Source of the DNA: Porphyromonadaceae bacterium UBA2751
GTDB taxonomy: Bacteria > Bacteroidota > Bacteroidia > Bacteroidales > Muribaculaceae
Reading direction: 5' to 3'
Assembly (NCBI GenBank): GCA_002353285.1
Contig: DEJJ01000017.1
Location: 24,282-88,281, forward strand
Length of the DNA stretch: 64,000 nt
How positions within the stretch are numbered: the stretch's first letter is position 1; every line of letters begins with the position of its first letter. The notes under the pieces were generated by a model. That model was not told the origin of the DNA, ran no database searches, and worked only from the letters and a program-made list of their open reading frames with translations. The position numbers were made by a program, and so were the translations under genes. Shown in pieces: positions 42,109 to 51,100 of this stretch.

Positions 42109-43218
42109 TCAGTTTCCAATGAGGTGGCTGTAGAGCGAGGTGATTTTCTCGTAGAACTTGTCGTAGTTGAGCCGAGTGTCGAAGTCACGCTTGGCTTGGC
42201 GGCCCAAGCGCTGAGTGAGGTCACGGTCATTGATCAGGGTGTTGATGGCCTCGGTGAGCTGCTCCACATTGTTGGGCTTGACGAGGATGCCATTCTCCAT
42301 GTCGCGCACGTACTCGCACTGAGCTCCGTTGTTGGTTGTGATGATGGGCTTGCCCTGCTTCATGTATTCCAGGTTACTGATGCCTTGCATCTCGGCAATA
42401 GTCGATGGTTGCACTCCGAAGTCGCACTGCCACAGGTAGCCATGCATATTGCGCTGGAATCCCAGCAAGTGAACGTTGTGAACCAGCTTGTTCTCAATGA
42501 TATAGCTCTTGATGCGTTGCACAGCCTTGTCTTGCCCCTCACCCAAGATCACAAGGTGGTAACGGTTGCGGTCAACATTCTTTATTGCCTTGAGCAGCAC
42601 GTCGATGCCCTTGTCGTGGTTGAGGCGGCTATGGAACATGATGAGCGACTGCTCGGGAGTCATCTTCAACTCCTTGTGCAGGTCGGGCACAGGTGCCTGA
42701 GCGCTGGTGTCGGTGTTGAGCACGCTCTCGGGTATCACACTCGCAACGCTCTTCTTCAAGCGGGGTGCTGCATGGGCTATGAAATAATCATAGGCAAACT
42801 GCGACACAAACACATACTGGTCGATGCTGTTGTACACCTTCTTCGACACATAGTTGAAAGTGGGTTTCTTGAGCGAGTGTGGCGTGAACACCACCTTGGT
42901 GTCGGGGTTATCACTGATGATGCGTGCCATCACAGCGGTCACGGCATCGCGATAGGTGTGCACATGCACTATGTTCTTGCCCTTGCGCAGCATGCGGGCA
43001 AGGCGCACTGGGCTGTCGAAGTCACGAATTCCTTTCAGGGGCAAAATCGACACGGGGATGTCCATCTTCTGGAATTGCTCAATGATGTCGTCGTTCTTGG
43101 CGCTAACCACCTCAACATAGTAATCAGAATCATGACGCATCCGAGCCACGAGGTCACTGGCATAGCGCTCGGCGCCACCCCACGTCTTGCTCGACACAAT
43201 ATGGAACACATTTATCAT
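42109..43218 (-). CDS. Glycosyltransferase family 4
   Basis: A 369-residue GT-B enzyme. It starts INVFHIVSSKTWGGAERYASDL, with the GGAE loop typical of GT4. The middle has VHVHTYRDAVTAVMARI and FTPHSLKKP. The donor-binding half contains HSRLNHDKGIDVLLKAI and CDFGVQPSTIAEMQGISNLEYM, then NGAQCEYVRD-ENGILV, the usual end of the motif region. It probably adds a hexose to lipopolysaccharide or capsule. It lies just upstream of the acetyltransferase-GT4 pair, which has its own promoter. Confidence 0.87.
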   Translation of the reverse strand: MINVFHIVSSKTWGGAERYASDLVARMRHDSDYYVEVVSAKNDDIIEQFQKMDIPVSILPLKGIRDFDSPVRLARMLRKGKNIVHVHTYRDAVTAVMARIISDNPDTKVVFTPHSLKKPTFNYVSKKVYNSIDQYVFVSQFAYDYFIAHAAPRLKKSVASVIPESVLNTDTSAQAPVPDLHKELKMTPEQSLIMFHSRLNHDKGIDVLLKAIKNVDRNRYHLVILGEGQDKAVQRIKSYIIENKLVHNVHLLGFQRNMHGYLWQCDFGVQPSTIAEMQGISNLEYMKQGKPIITTNNGAQCEYVRDMENGILVKPNNVEQLTEAINTLINDRDLTQRLGRQAKRDFDTRLNYDKFYEKITSLYSHLIGN

Positions 43219-43502
43219 GATAGTAATATTTTATGGTTTTAGTTTTATGTCACGAAGATAATAAAAAATATTGACTTGTGGCGTGTATATTTGGCTTGAA
43301 ATGCAATTTTTGAGCTAAAAAATGCGAGGAAAACGGCTTAAATTCACCCGATTTTAACGTTATTTCATTGATAACCACAACCTTAACCTCGACTTCAGTT
43401 TGTTTCAAATTTTGAGTCTAAAAAATGGAGGTTCGCCACCACCCCACCCCATTTCGCACTGCAGCTCCACAACAGATGGTCACTCCACATCCAAGAGCCT
43501 TT

Positions 43503-45320
43503 TTAGAGCTGCTCCAGTGCCTCAATCACAAGTTTGGCTTTAGCAGCCCCCACAACGAGCGAAATCTCATTGGGCGAGGCTTCCTTGATGCGTTTCAAGC
43601 TCTTGAAGTGCTTGAGCAGCGCAGTGCGTGTTTTGGGACCTATGCCCTTGATGTCGTCGAGCTGGCTGTGCACTTGCGTCTTGCTGCGCTTGTTGCGGTG
43701 ATGCTTGATGCCAAAGCGGTGTGCCTCGTCGCGCAGGCGCTGTATCACATGAATGGTCTCGCTGTTCTTGTCGATGTAGAGTGGCACCGAGTCGCCAGGG
43801 AAGTATATCTCGTCAAGGCGTTTTGCGATGCCCACGACTGCGATTGTTCCACGCAACCCAAGTTCATCGAGCACTTCGACGGCAGCATTCAGCTGGCCCT
43901 TGCCGCCATCCACAACCAGCAGTTGTGGCAGTTCGGCACCTTCACTAATCAGCCGCGAGTAACGGCGATTAATCACCTCACGCATCTGGGCATAGTCGTC
44001 GTTGCCGTCGGCCTCCTTGATGTTAAAGTGGCGGTAGTCTTTCTTCGACGGCTTGGCGTTCTTGAACACTACGCACGCAGCCACTGCACTCGTGCCTGAG
44101 ATGCTACTGTTGTCGAAGCACTCAATGTGGCGCGGCAGCTCCGGCAGATGCAGGTCCTTCATCATGGTGGTGAGGGTGCGAGTGGCACGCTGCTCGGGGT
44201 TGAGTTTCTCCATGCGCTTGAGTTTTTCGGCGCGATATTGCTCGGCATTCTTGAGTGAAATGGCCACAAGTTTGCGCTTGTCGCCACGCTGTGGCACCAC
44301 ATATTCCACTCCTTCAATCTCGAAATCGGGCACCACATTAACAAGAATTTCGCGCACACGATCGTGCTTATAAGTCTCGCCAAAGCGGTCCCTGATGTCG
44401 CGCACGGCACTCGAGAGCACCTCCTCGACAGTCTCATCGCTGCCAGCATCCTGGAATTTATATTCCACCGTGAGGCTCTGCACAATTGCTCCGTTGCGCA
44501 TGTGCATGAAGTTTACATAGGCGGCATCGTCGTCGCGCAGAATTGTGAACACGTCAACATTGTGGATTGTGGGGTTAACGATAACCGACTTGGCACGATA
44601 GTTCTCGAGCAACTGATACTTGCGCTTGAGCACTTCGGCTTCCTCAAACTTCAATTCGGCAGCTCTGGCCATCATCTCCTGCATGAGAAAATCGCTCACT
44701 TGCTTGGTGTCGCCATTCAATATCTTGACGATGCTGTCGATGTAGTTGCTATATGTTTCATGTGAAACAAATCCCTGGCAACAGCCCTCGCAATTCTTGA
44801 TGTGATACTGAAGGCAGAGCTTGTACTTGCGCGATTCCACATTTTCGGCTGTGAGATTATGCCTGCAGGTGCGGATAGGGTAGAGCTGCTTGATGGTGTC
44901 GAGTAGGGCATGGGCGACCTCAGTTTTGGGATAAGGCCCATAGTATTTTGTTCCCCTTGCATGCTTCTCGCGGGTGATAAAAATGCGTGGAAAAAGCTCC
45001 TTTGTCACGCAAATCCATGGGTAACTCTTGTCGTCCTTGAGCAGCACATTGTAGCGCGGTTGAAACTCCTTGATGAGACTGTTCTCAAGGTCGAGCGCCT
45101 CCTCCTCGCTGTTGACCACAATGTATTTCATGTCCCAAATGTTGCGCACAAGCAGATTGGTGCGCACCACAGGATGCACACGGTTGAAGTAGGAACTCAC
45201 GCGCCGCTTCAGGTTCTTGGCCTTTCCCACATAGATTACCGTACCCTCACGGTTCAAGTATTGATACACGCCAGGGCTCGTGGGAAGCAACGATATTGTC
45301 AATTTCAGTTCGTCACGCAT
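43503..45320 (-). CDS. uvrC: Excinuclease ABC subunit C
   Basis: A 605-residue nuclease that makes both incisions in nucleotide excision repair. It starts at MRDELKLTISLLP; an upstream in-frame extension is not family-like. Domains in order are the GIY-YIG nuclease (SPGVYQYLNREG with VIYVGKAKNLKRRV), a Cys-rich region, a UVR motif near 205-235 for UvrB binding, the RNase H-like nuclease (FDNSSISGTSAVAACVVF), and C-terminal helix-hairpin-helix repeats (IKGIGPKTRTALLKHFKSL). A parS-like site lies within the coding sequence at 44754. Fourth in the ybeY-mnmG-apt-uvrC gene order. Confidence 0.95.
   Translation of the reverse strand: MRDELKLTISLLPTSPGVYQYLNREGTVIYVGKAKNLKRRVSSYFNRVHPVVRTNLLVRNIWDMKYIVVNSEEEALDLENSLIKEFQPRYNVLLKDDKSYPWICVTKELFPRIFITREKHARGTKYYGPYPKTEVAHALLDTIKQLYPIRTCRHNLTAENVESRKYKLCLQYHIKNCEGCCQGFVSHETYSNYIDSIVKILNGDTKQVSDFLMQEMMARAAELKFEEAEVLKRKYQLLENYRAKSVIVNPTIHNVDVFTILRDDDAAYVNFMHMRNGAIVQSLTVEYKFQDAGSDETVEEVLSSAVRDIRDRFGETYKHDRVREILVNVVPDFEIEGVEYVVPQRGDKRKLVAISLKNAEQYRAEKLKRMEKLNPEQRATRTLTTMMKDLHLPELPRHIECFDNSSISGTSAVAACVVFKNAKPSKKDYRHFNIKEADGNDDYAQMREVINRRYSRLISEGAELPQLLVVDGGKGQLNAAVEVLDELGLRGTIAVVGIAKRLDEIYFPGDSVPLYIDKNSETIHVIQRLRDEAHRFGIKHHRNKRSKTQVHSQLDDIKGIGPKTRTALLKHFKSLKRIKEASPNEISLVVGAAKAKLVIEALEQL
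44754..44769. promoter_or_regulatory. parS-like ParB site inside uvrC (one mismatch)
   Basis: TGTTTCATGTGAAACA differs from the canonical parS consensus at one central base. It lies in the uvrC reading frame, 1.3 kb from the perfect copy at 46091. Confidence 0.6.
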
Positions 45321-45333
45321 AGTTTTTTTCAGG

Positions 45334-45445
45334 GGAGAGGTGAGAGTGAGAGGAGAGATGTCAAACAAAGTCGGACAATGTCAGACAAAGTCGGACAGAG
45401 TCGGACAGAGTAAAACAGCGCAGCCCAATTGTGCATTGTGCAAAA
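45334..45445 (+). repeat. GAGAGG, AGTCGGACA and ATTGTGCA word strings between uvrC and apt
   Basis: GGTGAGAGTGAGAGGAGAG at 45340-45358 is followed by AAGTCGGACA-type words, repeated about five times over 45367-45412, and by ATTGTGCATTGTGCA near 45429. None codes for protein. Confidence 0.65.
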
Positions 45446-45446
45446 T

Positions 45447-45989
45447 TCACTCTCCCTCGAAGTCAAAGAGCGAGGTCACTTCCACATCGGCAGGGAACAG
45501 TTGACGGCCCTTGAGATCGACGAGTTCGCACAGGAAGTTGACGTAAACCTTCTTGGGGTTCATTGTTTTCACGAGATCGAGAGCAGCAGCCATAGTGCCG
45601 CCCGTGGCAAGCAGGTCGTCGTGCATGAGCACCACGTCACCTTCGTTGATTGCATCCTCATGGATCTCGATGGTGTCCTCGCCATATTCCTTAGTGTAGG
45701 TCTTCTTAATGGTCTTGGCTGGTAATTTCCCAGGCTTGCGCAAGGGCACAAATCCAGCACCCAGACCTGCAGCCAGGATGGCCCCGAAAATGAAACCACG
45801 GGCCTCGATGCCCACAACCTTGGTGATGCCTTTGTCTTTGTATTCCTCAATCAGGGCATCGCACATGATGCGCAGCGACTCCGAATCCTTGAACGCTGTG
45901 GTCAGGTCCTTAAATTGTATGCCTTTTACGGGAAAGTCGGGGATATTCCTCACTTTGCTCTTTACAAATTCGATTTTTTCTTTTTCCAT
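45447..45989 (-). CDS. apt: Adenine phosphoribosyltransferase
   Basis: A 180-residue purine-salvage enzyme joining adenine to PRPP to give AMP. The family motifs are IPDFPVKGIQFKDLT near the N-terminus, VVGIEARGFIFGA at about 60-72, FVPLRKPGKLPA, and the PRPP-binding loop VVLMHDDLLATGGTMAAA (about 123-140). Length is normal. It lies between mnmG and uvrC on the same strand, an arrangement I recall as conserved in Bacteroidales. The gap behind mnmG carries a parS site. Confidence 0.95.
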   Translation of the reverse strand: MEKEKIEFVKSKVRNIPDFPVKGIQFKDLTTAFKDSESLRIMCDALIEEYKDKGITKVVGIEARGFIFGAILAAGLGAGFVPLRKPGKLPAKTIKKTYTKEYGEDTIEIHEDAINEGDVVLMHDDLLATGGTMAAALDLVKTMNPKKVYVNFLCELVDLKGRQLFPADVEVTSLFDFEGE

Positions 45990-46021
45990 TTTTATGTTTT
46001 TAAATGTCTTTTATTGTCATT

Positions 46022-46086
46022 ACATGGGAGAGGGGAGGGTGGGAGAGGGGACGTTCTTGTGATTCCGAGAGGGGGGAGGGGAGAGG
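46022..46086 (+). repeat. GGGAGAGGGGA word string beside parS
   Basis: GGGAGAGGGGAGGGTGGGAG at 46025-46044 and GAGAGGGGGGAGGGGAGAGG at 46067-46086 are strongly purine-biased. They end five bases before the perfect parS site. Confidence 0.6.
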
Positions 46087-46090
46087 TGAT

Positions 46091-46106
46091 TGTTTCACGT
46101 GAAACA
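46091..46106. promoter_or_regulatory. Perfect parS site (ParB-binding centromere)
   Basis: TGTTTCACGTGAAACA is a perfect 16-bp palindrome and matches the widely conserved bacterial parS consensus TGTTNCACGTGAAACA. It lies in the apt-mnmG gap. Such sites cluster near oriC and nucleate ParB-CTP sliding clamps for chromosome segregation. Confidence 0.9.
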
Positions 46107-46116
46107 TTGCTCTTTT

Positions 46117-47994
46117 TCATCGCCCCATGAGCACCAGCAGGATGTTGATGTCGCTGGGCGAGATGCCGGGGATGCGCGACGCCTGACCAATGGTCTCGGG
46201 ATTGATGCGCGCCAACTTCTGCCTTGCCTCGGTCGAGAGCTGCTGGATGGTGGGGTAGTCAAACTTATCCTTAATATACAAGCGGTCGAGGCGGCCTATC
46301 TTCTCGGCTATCATCTCCTCGCGCTGGATGTATCCGTGATATTTAATCTTGATCTCGGCAGCTTCAATAATCTCATCGCGGCGGGCATCTTCAAGCCCGT
46401 CGATATGCTCCTGGAGGGCTGGTATAAACTGCCTAAGTTGCTGAATATCAAGCTGTGGGCGCAAGAGCAGGTCATAGAGTTTTACTCCCTGCCTAAGTGG
46501 TTGATGTCCAGCAGTTTCGAGCATGGGATTGATTATCGATGCCTTTACCGAGAAGTTATGGGCAAACTCCACCAAATCATCAACTTGGTCTCGCTTGCTG
46601 GCCATGAGGTCGTAGCGCTGCTGCGTGGCAAGGCCCAGCTTGTAGCCGCGCGGTGTGAGGCGCATGTCGGCATCGTCCTGGCGCAGCAGGATGCGGTGCT
46701 CGGCACGCGAGGTGAACATACGGTAGGGCTCGTCCACGCCCTTGGTCACAAGGTCGTCGATTAGCACGCCTATGTAGGCCTCGTCACGCCCAAGTACAAA
46801 TGGCTCTTTTCCCTCAACCTTAAGATGGGCATTGATGCCTGCCACGAGTCCTTGCCCGGCGGCCTCCTCATAGCCTGTGGTGCCGTTAACCTGACCTGCA
46901 AAAAACAGGTTCTTCACGAGTTTGGTCTCGAGGGTGTGGGTTAATTGACGCGGGTCGAAGTAGTCATATTCTATGGCGTAGCCAGGGCGATAAATCTGCG
47001 CATCGCGCAGCGCAGGTATCTTGCTCAGAGCCTCAATCTGCACGTCCCAGGGCATCGACGACGAGAAGCCGTTCAAGTACATCTCCTGGGTGGTCTCGCC
47101 CTCAGGCTCAATGAAGAGCTGGTGCGAGTCCTTGTCGGGGAAGGTAACGAGCTTGGTCTCGATGCTGGGGCAGTAGCGTGGGCCCACGCTCTGTATCTGT
47201 CCGTTGTAGAGGGGAGAGTAGGGGAGTCCTTCGCGCAGCACGCGGTGCACCTCGTCGTTGGTGTACACTATCCAGCAGGGGCGCTGACGCAGCTCGCTGC
47301 GCACTCCAGGCATGTAGGAGAAGTGGTGGAAGTCGGCCTCGCCATCCTGACGCTGGCACTGGCTGTAGTCGATGGTGCGAGCGTCGAGGCGAACTGGCGT
47401 ACCAGTCTTCATGCGGTTGGCACTGAAGCCAAGCTCCACCAGTTGCTCGGTGATGCCGCGCGACGCTGGCTCGGCCACTCGGCCGCCCTCCATCTGCACC
47501 TGCCCCACATGCATCAGTCCGTTAAGGAAGGTGCCTGCGGTGAGTACCACAGTCTTGGCGTTGAATGTCACGCCAAAGGCGGTGGTCACGCCAGTGACCA
47601 CGCCCTCGTCAATCACAAGGCTCGTGGCGCTGTCCTGCCACATATATAGGTTAGGGGTCTCGTCAAGTATCTTGCGCCAGTTCTCGATGAAGCGGGTGCG
47701 GTCGCTCTGTGAGCGCGGACTCCACATCGCGGGACCCTTGCTGCGGTTGAGCATGCGGAACTGGATCGAGCTGCGGTCGGTAACGATGCCCATCTGGCCG
47801 CCCAGTGCGTCAATCTCGCGCACTATCTGGCCCTTGGCTATGCCTCCCACGGCGGGGTTGCAGCTCATCTGAGCCACCTTGTTCATGTCCATTGTGATGA
47901 GCAGGGTAGGGGAGCCCAGGCGGGCAGCGGCACACGCCGCCTCGCAGCCGGCATGACCGGCACCAATCACTATGACGTCGTAGTCAAATCTCAT
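46117..47994 (-). CDS. mnmG: tRNA uridine-5-carboxymethylaminomethyl modification enzyme MnmG (GidA)
   Basis: A 625-residue FAD enzyme that, with MnmE, builds the cmnm5U34 modification of tRNA wobble uridines. The N-terminal Rossmann motif VIVIGAGHAGCEAACAAARLG and the MSCNPAVGGIAKGQIVREID block are diagnostic. SRGITEQLVELG, RTIDYSQCQRQ-GE and the C-terminal KYHGYIQREEM also match. It starts four bases after ybeY. mnmG is often found near the replication origin, and a parS site follows it here. Confidence 0.96.
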   Translation of the reverse strand: MRFDYDVIVIGAGHAGCEAACAAARLGSPTLLITMDMNKVAQMSCNPAVGGIAKGQIVREIDALGGQMGIVTDRSSIQFRMLNRSKGPAMWSPRSQSDRTRFIENWRKILDETPNLYMWQDSATSLVIDEGVVTGVTTAFGVTFNAKTVVLTAGTFLNGLMHVGQVQMEGGRVAEPASRGITEQLVELGFSANRMKTGTPVRLDARTIDYSQCQRQDGEADFHHFSYMPGVRSELRQRPCWIVYTNDEVHRVLREGLPYSPLYNGQIQSVGPRYCPSIETKLVTFPDKDSHQLFIEPEGETTQEMYLNGFSSSMPWDVQIEALSKIPALRDAQIYRPGYAIEYDYFDPRQLTHTLETKLVKNLFFAGQVNGTTGYEEAAGQGLVAGINAHLKVEGKEPFVLGRDEAYIGVLIDDLVTKGVDEPYRMFTSRAEHRILLRQDDADMRLTPRGYKLGLATQQRYDLMASKRDQVDDLVEFAHNFSVKASIINPMLETAGHQPLRQGVKLYDLLLRPQLDIQQLRQFIPALQEHIDGLEDARRDEIIEAAEIKIKYHGYIQREEMIAEKIGRLDRLYIKDKFDYPTIQQLSTEARQKLARINPETIGQASRIPGISPSDINILLVLMGR

Positions 47995-47997
47995 TGT

Positions 47998-48429
47998 CTA
48001 TTCCAGAATGTTGCTTGGGGCTATCGTGAGGGCTTCGTTCTCATGCTGCTCCATGATTTCGCGCTCGCCAGGACCCTTGTCGTTGATGCCGCACAGGTGC
48101 AGCACGCCGTGCACGAGCACGCGCAGCAGCTCTGTGTTGTAGTCAACACCCAGCTGCTCAGCGTTAGAGCGCACCGTGTCGAGCGAGATCACAATGTCGC
48201 CAGCTATGCGGTGACTGTTGCTGTAGTCGAAGGTAATGATGTCGGTGTAATAGTCATGGCTCAGGAACTGACGATTAGTGGCGAGGATATACTCGTCGTC
48301 GCACAGCACATAGGTGAGCGCTCCCACGCGCTTGCCATGCCTGCGGGCAACCTCCTCAATCCACCCCTCAAACGCCTCGGCATCGATGGGTGGCATCGCC
48401 ACATTCTGTGTCATGAAACTGATTTCCAT
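47998..48429 (-). CDS. ybeY: Endoribonuclease / rRNA maturation factor YbeY
   Basis: A 143-residue metalloprotein involved in 16S rRNA 3'-end maturation and ribosome quality control. The zinc motif HGVLHLCGINDKGPGEREIMEQHE near residues 110-133 gives the three conserved His and the family signature. The DIITFDYS segment at about 72-79 is also typical. Only three bases separate its stop from the mnmG start, so the two are one transcript. The start ATG was chosen at MEISFMTQN; an internal Met is a possible alternative. Confidence 0.93.
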   Translation of the reverse strand: MEISFMTQNVAMPPIDAEAFEGWIEEVARRHGKRVGALTYVLCDDEYILATNRQFLSHDYYTDIITFDYSNSHRIAGDIVISLDTVRSNAEQLGVDYNTELLRVLVHGVLHLCGINDKGPGEREIMEQHENEALTIAPSNILE

Positions 48430-48548
48430 AAGCGAAAAAATAACCCTCTAAAAAACGAAATGCAAAGATACAAAATACTTTTCAAACAAGCAAATCCACA
48501 TTCCCACAGGCATTGGCTTAAAGAATAGGGGAGAGATTTTAGCCTCAA

Positions 48549-49853
48549 TTATTGATGCCGGAAAAATGACTCGGCGGCAAAAAGAGGGATGTTTTCCACC
48601 CAGCCTTGATCGATGTGCGGCTTCATTGAGACGCGCAAGGCCTTTAGCTGCTTGTCGGCAAAATCCACATTAACAAAGTTGTTCAACGACTTGCTCTTGA
48701 CATTGACTTCGGCTTTCACTTCCACAGGGACCACCCTTCCGTCGTTTTGATACAAGAAGTCTACTTCAATAGTGGAATTATCCTTTGAGTAATAATAAGG
48801 AGTTGCGCCTGTCACTGCCTTGTATTGCTGCAACACATAATTTTCGGTAAAAGCTCCTTTAAAGCCCACAAAAGCATTGGTTCCAAGCAGCAGGTCCTTT
48901 GCAGGTGCCTCACTTAGGCACGCCAGCAGTCCGCAATCGAGGAAATAGAGTTTAAAGGCCGAGTAGTCACAATAGAACTTGAGCGGCATCACTGGGGCAG
49001 TGATGCGCTCCACTCTACTAACAAGGCCAGCATCCACAAGCCACTGAATTGCCTCCTCATAGTCGGCTGCACGCGAACCTTTCTTTACTGCGCCAAAGAT
49101 GAATTTCTTGTTCTCACGCGCCAGCTGAGCTGGAATGCTGTTCCACAACTGCCTGATTCTTTCGGCTTTGTGCTTTGTGTGTTTTGATATATCTCGCATG
49201 TAAGCATCAAGAATCTCATGTTGTATTTCCCTAACCAGTTGCGTGTCGTTGCTTTCAACAAAACTCTTCACAGCCTCAGGCATTCCGCCCACAAAGTAGT
49301 ATTGCCTCAAGTAATCAATCAACACCGCATTAAAGGCATTTATCTGTTCCCAATCAAGTGAATCAAGCAACTCCACAAGCCTTTCGCGCCCACATGCGAG
49401 CAAAAACTCATTGAATGTCATGGGATACATGCGCAAGGTGTTGACTTTACCCACTGGATAGGACTCATCTTCCTTGAGCGAGATGCCCAAGAGTGAACCT
49501 GCAACAGCAACATGAAGCGAGGGCATGTCTTCACAGAAATATTTTAGCACAGCAACACCATCTTTAACCTCTTGAATCTCATCAAAAATTACTATGCACT
49601 CGCCTGGCACGATTTTAGTTTCATAATATCGTTCCAATTCGGTAATGATCCTCTCTACCGAAAAATCACGAAAGAGGGTGTCGGCAAACTTATTTTGGTG
49701 GCAGTTTAGGTAAATAACCTGCTTGAACTCCTTGTTGCCAAACTCCTTCAAAATATAGGTCTTTCCCACCTGGCGAGCACCAAGGAGAATGAGAGGTTTT
49801 CGGTCGCCACGAGCCTTCCAACCAAGCAAATCGTTGTAAATTAAGCGCTTCAT
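48549..49853 (-). CDS. AAA ATPase with DUF4143/PD-(D/E)XK-like C-terminal domain
   Basis: A 434-residue protein. Walker A is GARQVGKT (25-32) and Walker B is CIVIFDEIQE (Asp91-Glu92), followed by the sensor-like AVAGSLLGI. A winged-helix region lies at about 228-285 (ERIRQLWNSIPAQLARENKK). The DUF4143-type C-terminal domain has the nuclease-like spacing EVDFLYQ (Asp365) then VEVKAE (Glu378, Lys380). This is one of the most duplicated gene families in Bacteroidetes, and its role is unknown. Upstream are six copies of a 32-33-bp repeat, the nearest inside the promoter. Confidence 0.85.
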   Translation of the reverse strand: MKRLIYNDLLGWKARGDRKPLILLGARQVGKTYILKEFGNKEFKQVIYLNCHQNKFADTLFRDFSVERIITELERYYETKIVPGECIVIFDEIQEVKDGVAVLKYFCEDMPSLHVAVAGSLLGISLKEDESYPVGKVNTLRMYPMTFNEFLLACGRERLVELLDSLDWEQINAFNAVLIDYLRQYYFVGGMPEAVKSFVESNDTQLVREIQHEILDAYMRDISKHTKHKAERIRQLWNSIPAQLARENKKFIFGAVKKGSRAADYEEAIQWLVDAGLVSRVERITAPVMPLKFYCDYSAFKLYFLDCGLLACLSEAPAKDLLLGTNAFVGFKGAFTENYVLQQYKAVTGATPYYYSKDNSTIEVDFLYQNDGRVVPVEVKAEVNVKSKSLNNFVNVDFADKQLKALRVSMKPHIDQGWVENIPLFAAESFFRHQ

Positions 49854-49878
49854 ATTATGTTTACATAAAATTTATTTG

Positions 49879-49909
49879 CAAAATTACATTTTTCTTGGGG
49901 AATAACCAA
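49879..49909 (-). promoter_or_regulatory. Promoter of the DUF4143-type ATPase, overlapping repeat copy 1
   Basis: On the minus strand TTG (49909-49907) and TAATTTTG (49886-49879) are 20 bp apart. The spacer between them is the first copy of the TTTCTTGGGG repeat. Confidence 0.65.
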
Positions 49910-50086
49910 CAAAAAACCACATTTTTCTTGGGGAATATTCAACAAAAACCACACTTTTCTTGGGGAATATTCAACAAAAAACACACTTTTCTTGGGGAAT
50001 ATTCAACAAAAAACCACATTTTTCTTGGTGAATATTCAACAAAAAACACACTTTTCTTGGGGAATAATCAACAAATGCACCAGATT
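49885..50086 (+). repeat. Six tandem 32-33-bp TTTCTTGGGG repeats upstream of the ATPase
   Basis: TTTCTTGGGG (TTTCTTGGTG in copy 5) starts at 49891, 49924, 49956, 49988, 50021 and 50053. Each is followed by an AATATTCAACAAAAA-like segment with small changes, and by AATAACC and AATAATC in the end copies. A short open frame across it is only repeat-encoded. Confidence 0.92.
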
Positions 50087-50107
50087 GTTTAAGTAGACAC
50101 TGAAAAT

Positions 50108-51040
50108 CTATAGAAGGAAGAATAGCGACACTCCAGCCACCGAGATGAGGGCGCCAACCACGCTCTTGGCGGTGATGGGCTGCTTGAAGAGCCACCACGC
50201 AGGCAGGATGATGATGATGGGGGTGAGTGCCATGAGGGTGCTGGCAATGCCGGCGCTCGTGTATTGCACAGCCAGCAGCGAGCATCCCACGCCCACAAAG
50301 GGGCCAAAGATGGTGGTGAGCACCGCTGCCGTCATGCTCTTGACGTCGGTGATGTTCTTGCGCAGCGAGCCAAATCCCTCGCGAAACATCATCAGCACCG
50401 AGAATCCCACAATGCCTGCCACGCAGCGGAAGAAGTTGGCAAAGAACGGCAACATCCACGGCTCGCAGGGAGTCGCTATCGTAGCCTCATAGTGGTTCAT
50501 GCCTATCTTGCTCAACACGAGCCCCACGCCCTGGCACACGGCGGCACCAACGGCAAACAGCACTCCATTGAGCGGCAGGTCGAGCACCACCTTGTGATGA
50601 CCGTGACTGTCACGGCCCAGCACTGTGATGGCGATGCCAGTGAGCGTCACCAGCATCGCAACTATTGCCATCGGGCTTATTTCCTGCCCCAAGGTGATCC
50701 ACGCCATCACAGCAGCTGTGATGGGGGCCAAGGTCATGAAAAGTTGCCCAAATTTCGACCCAATGATGATGTAGCACTGAAACAGGCAAAAGTCGCCTAT
50801 CACATAGCCCACCACGCCCGAGAGCAGCATCCACAGGTAGGCCTCATTGCTTGCATGCGCTGGCAGCGGACTCCCTGTCACCACCCAAAAGAGGACTATC
50901 GAGAACAACAACGCCAGCCCCATGCGGGCAACATTGAGCGTGAGGTTGCCCATGCGCTTGCTGCCAAACTCACTAAGCAGCGCAGTGGCAGTCCACGAGA
51001 ACGCCACGCCTATCGATATAATCTCGCCAAGGTAGTGCAT
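50108..51040 (-). CDS. EamA/DMT superfamily transporter
   Basis: A 310-residue inner-membrane protein of about ten helices, built from two five-helix EamA repeats (helices near 5-140 and 165-305). The second repeat carries PFVGVGCSLLAVQYTSAGIASTLMALTPI, the typical loop before helix 9, with the proline-bounded end helix IILPAWWLFKQPITAKSVVGALI. DMT exporters move small metabolites such as amino acids or their derivatives. The substrate cannot be read from the sequence. Confidence 0.88.
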   Translation of the reverse strand: MHYLGEIISIGVAFSWTATALLSEFGSKRMGNLTLNVARMGLALLFSIVLFWVVTGSPLPAHASNEAYLWMLLSGVVGYVIGDFCLFQCYIIIGSKFGQLFMTLAPITAAVMAWITLGQEISPMAIVAMLVTLTGIAITVLGRDSHGHHKVVLDLPLNGVLFAVGAAVCQGVGLVLSKIGMNHYEATIATPCEPWMLPFFANFFRCVAGIVGFSVLMMFREGFGSLRKNITDVKSMTAAVLTTIFGPFVGVGCSLLAVQYTSAGIASTLMALTPIIIILPAWWLFKQPITAKSVVGALISVAGVSLFFLL

Positions 51041-51100
51041 TGTGTGTGTATCACATGTGTATAAATGAAATGCGTGTTTTCTCTCTCTAAATCCTTACCT

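Noticed and set aside
49885..50086. 32-33-bp repeats as a CRISPR array or a small coding gene
   Set aside because: The whole unit repeats with no unique spacers. The open frame across it (49895-50092) is a by-product of the repeat and encodes only a repeating low-complexity peptide.
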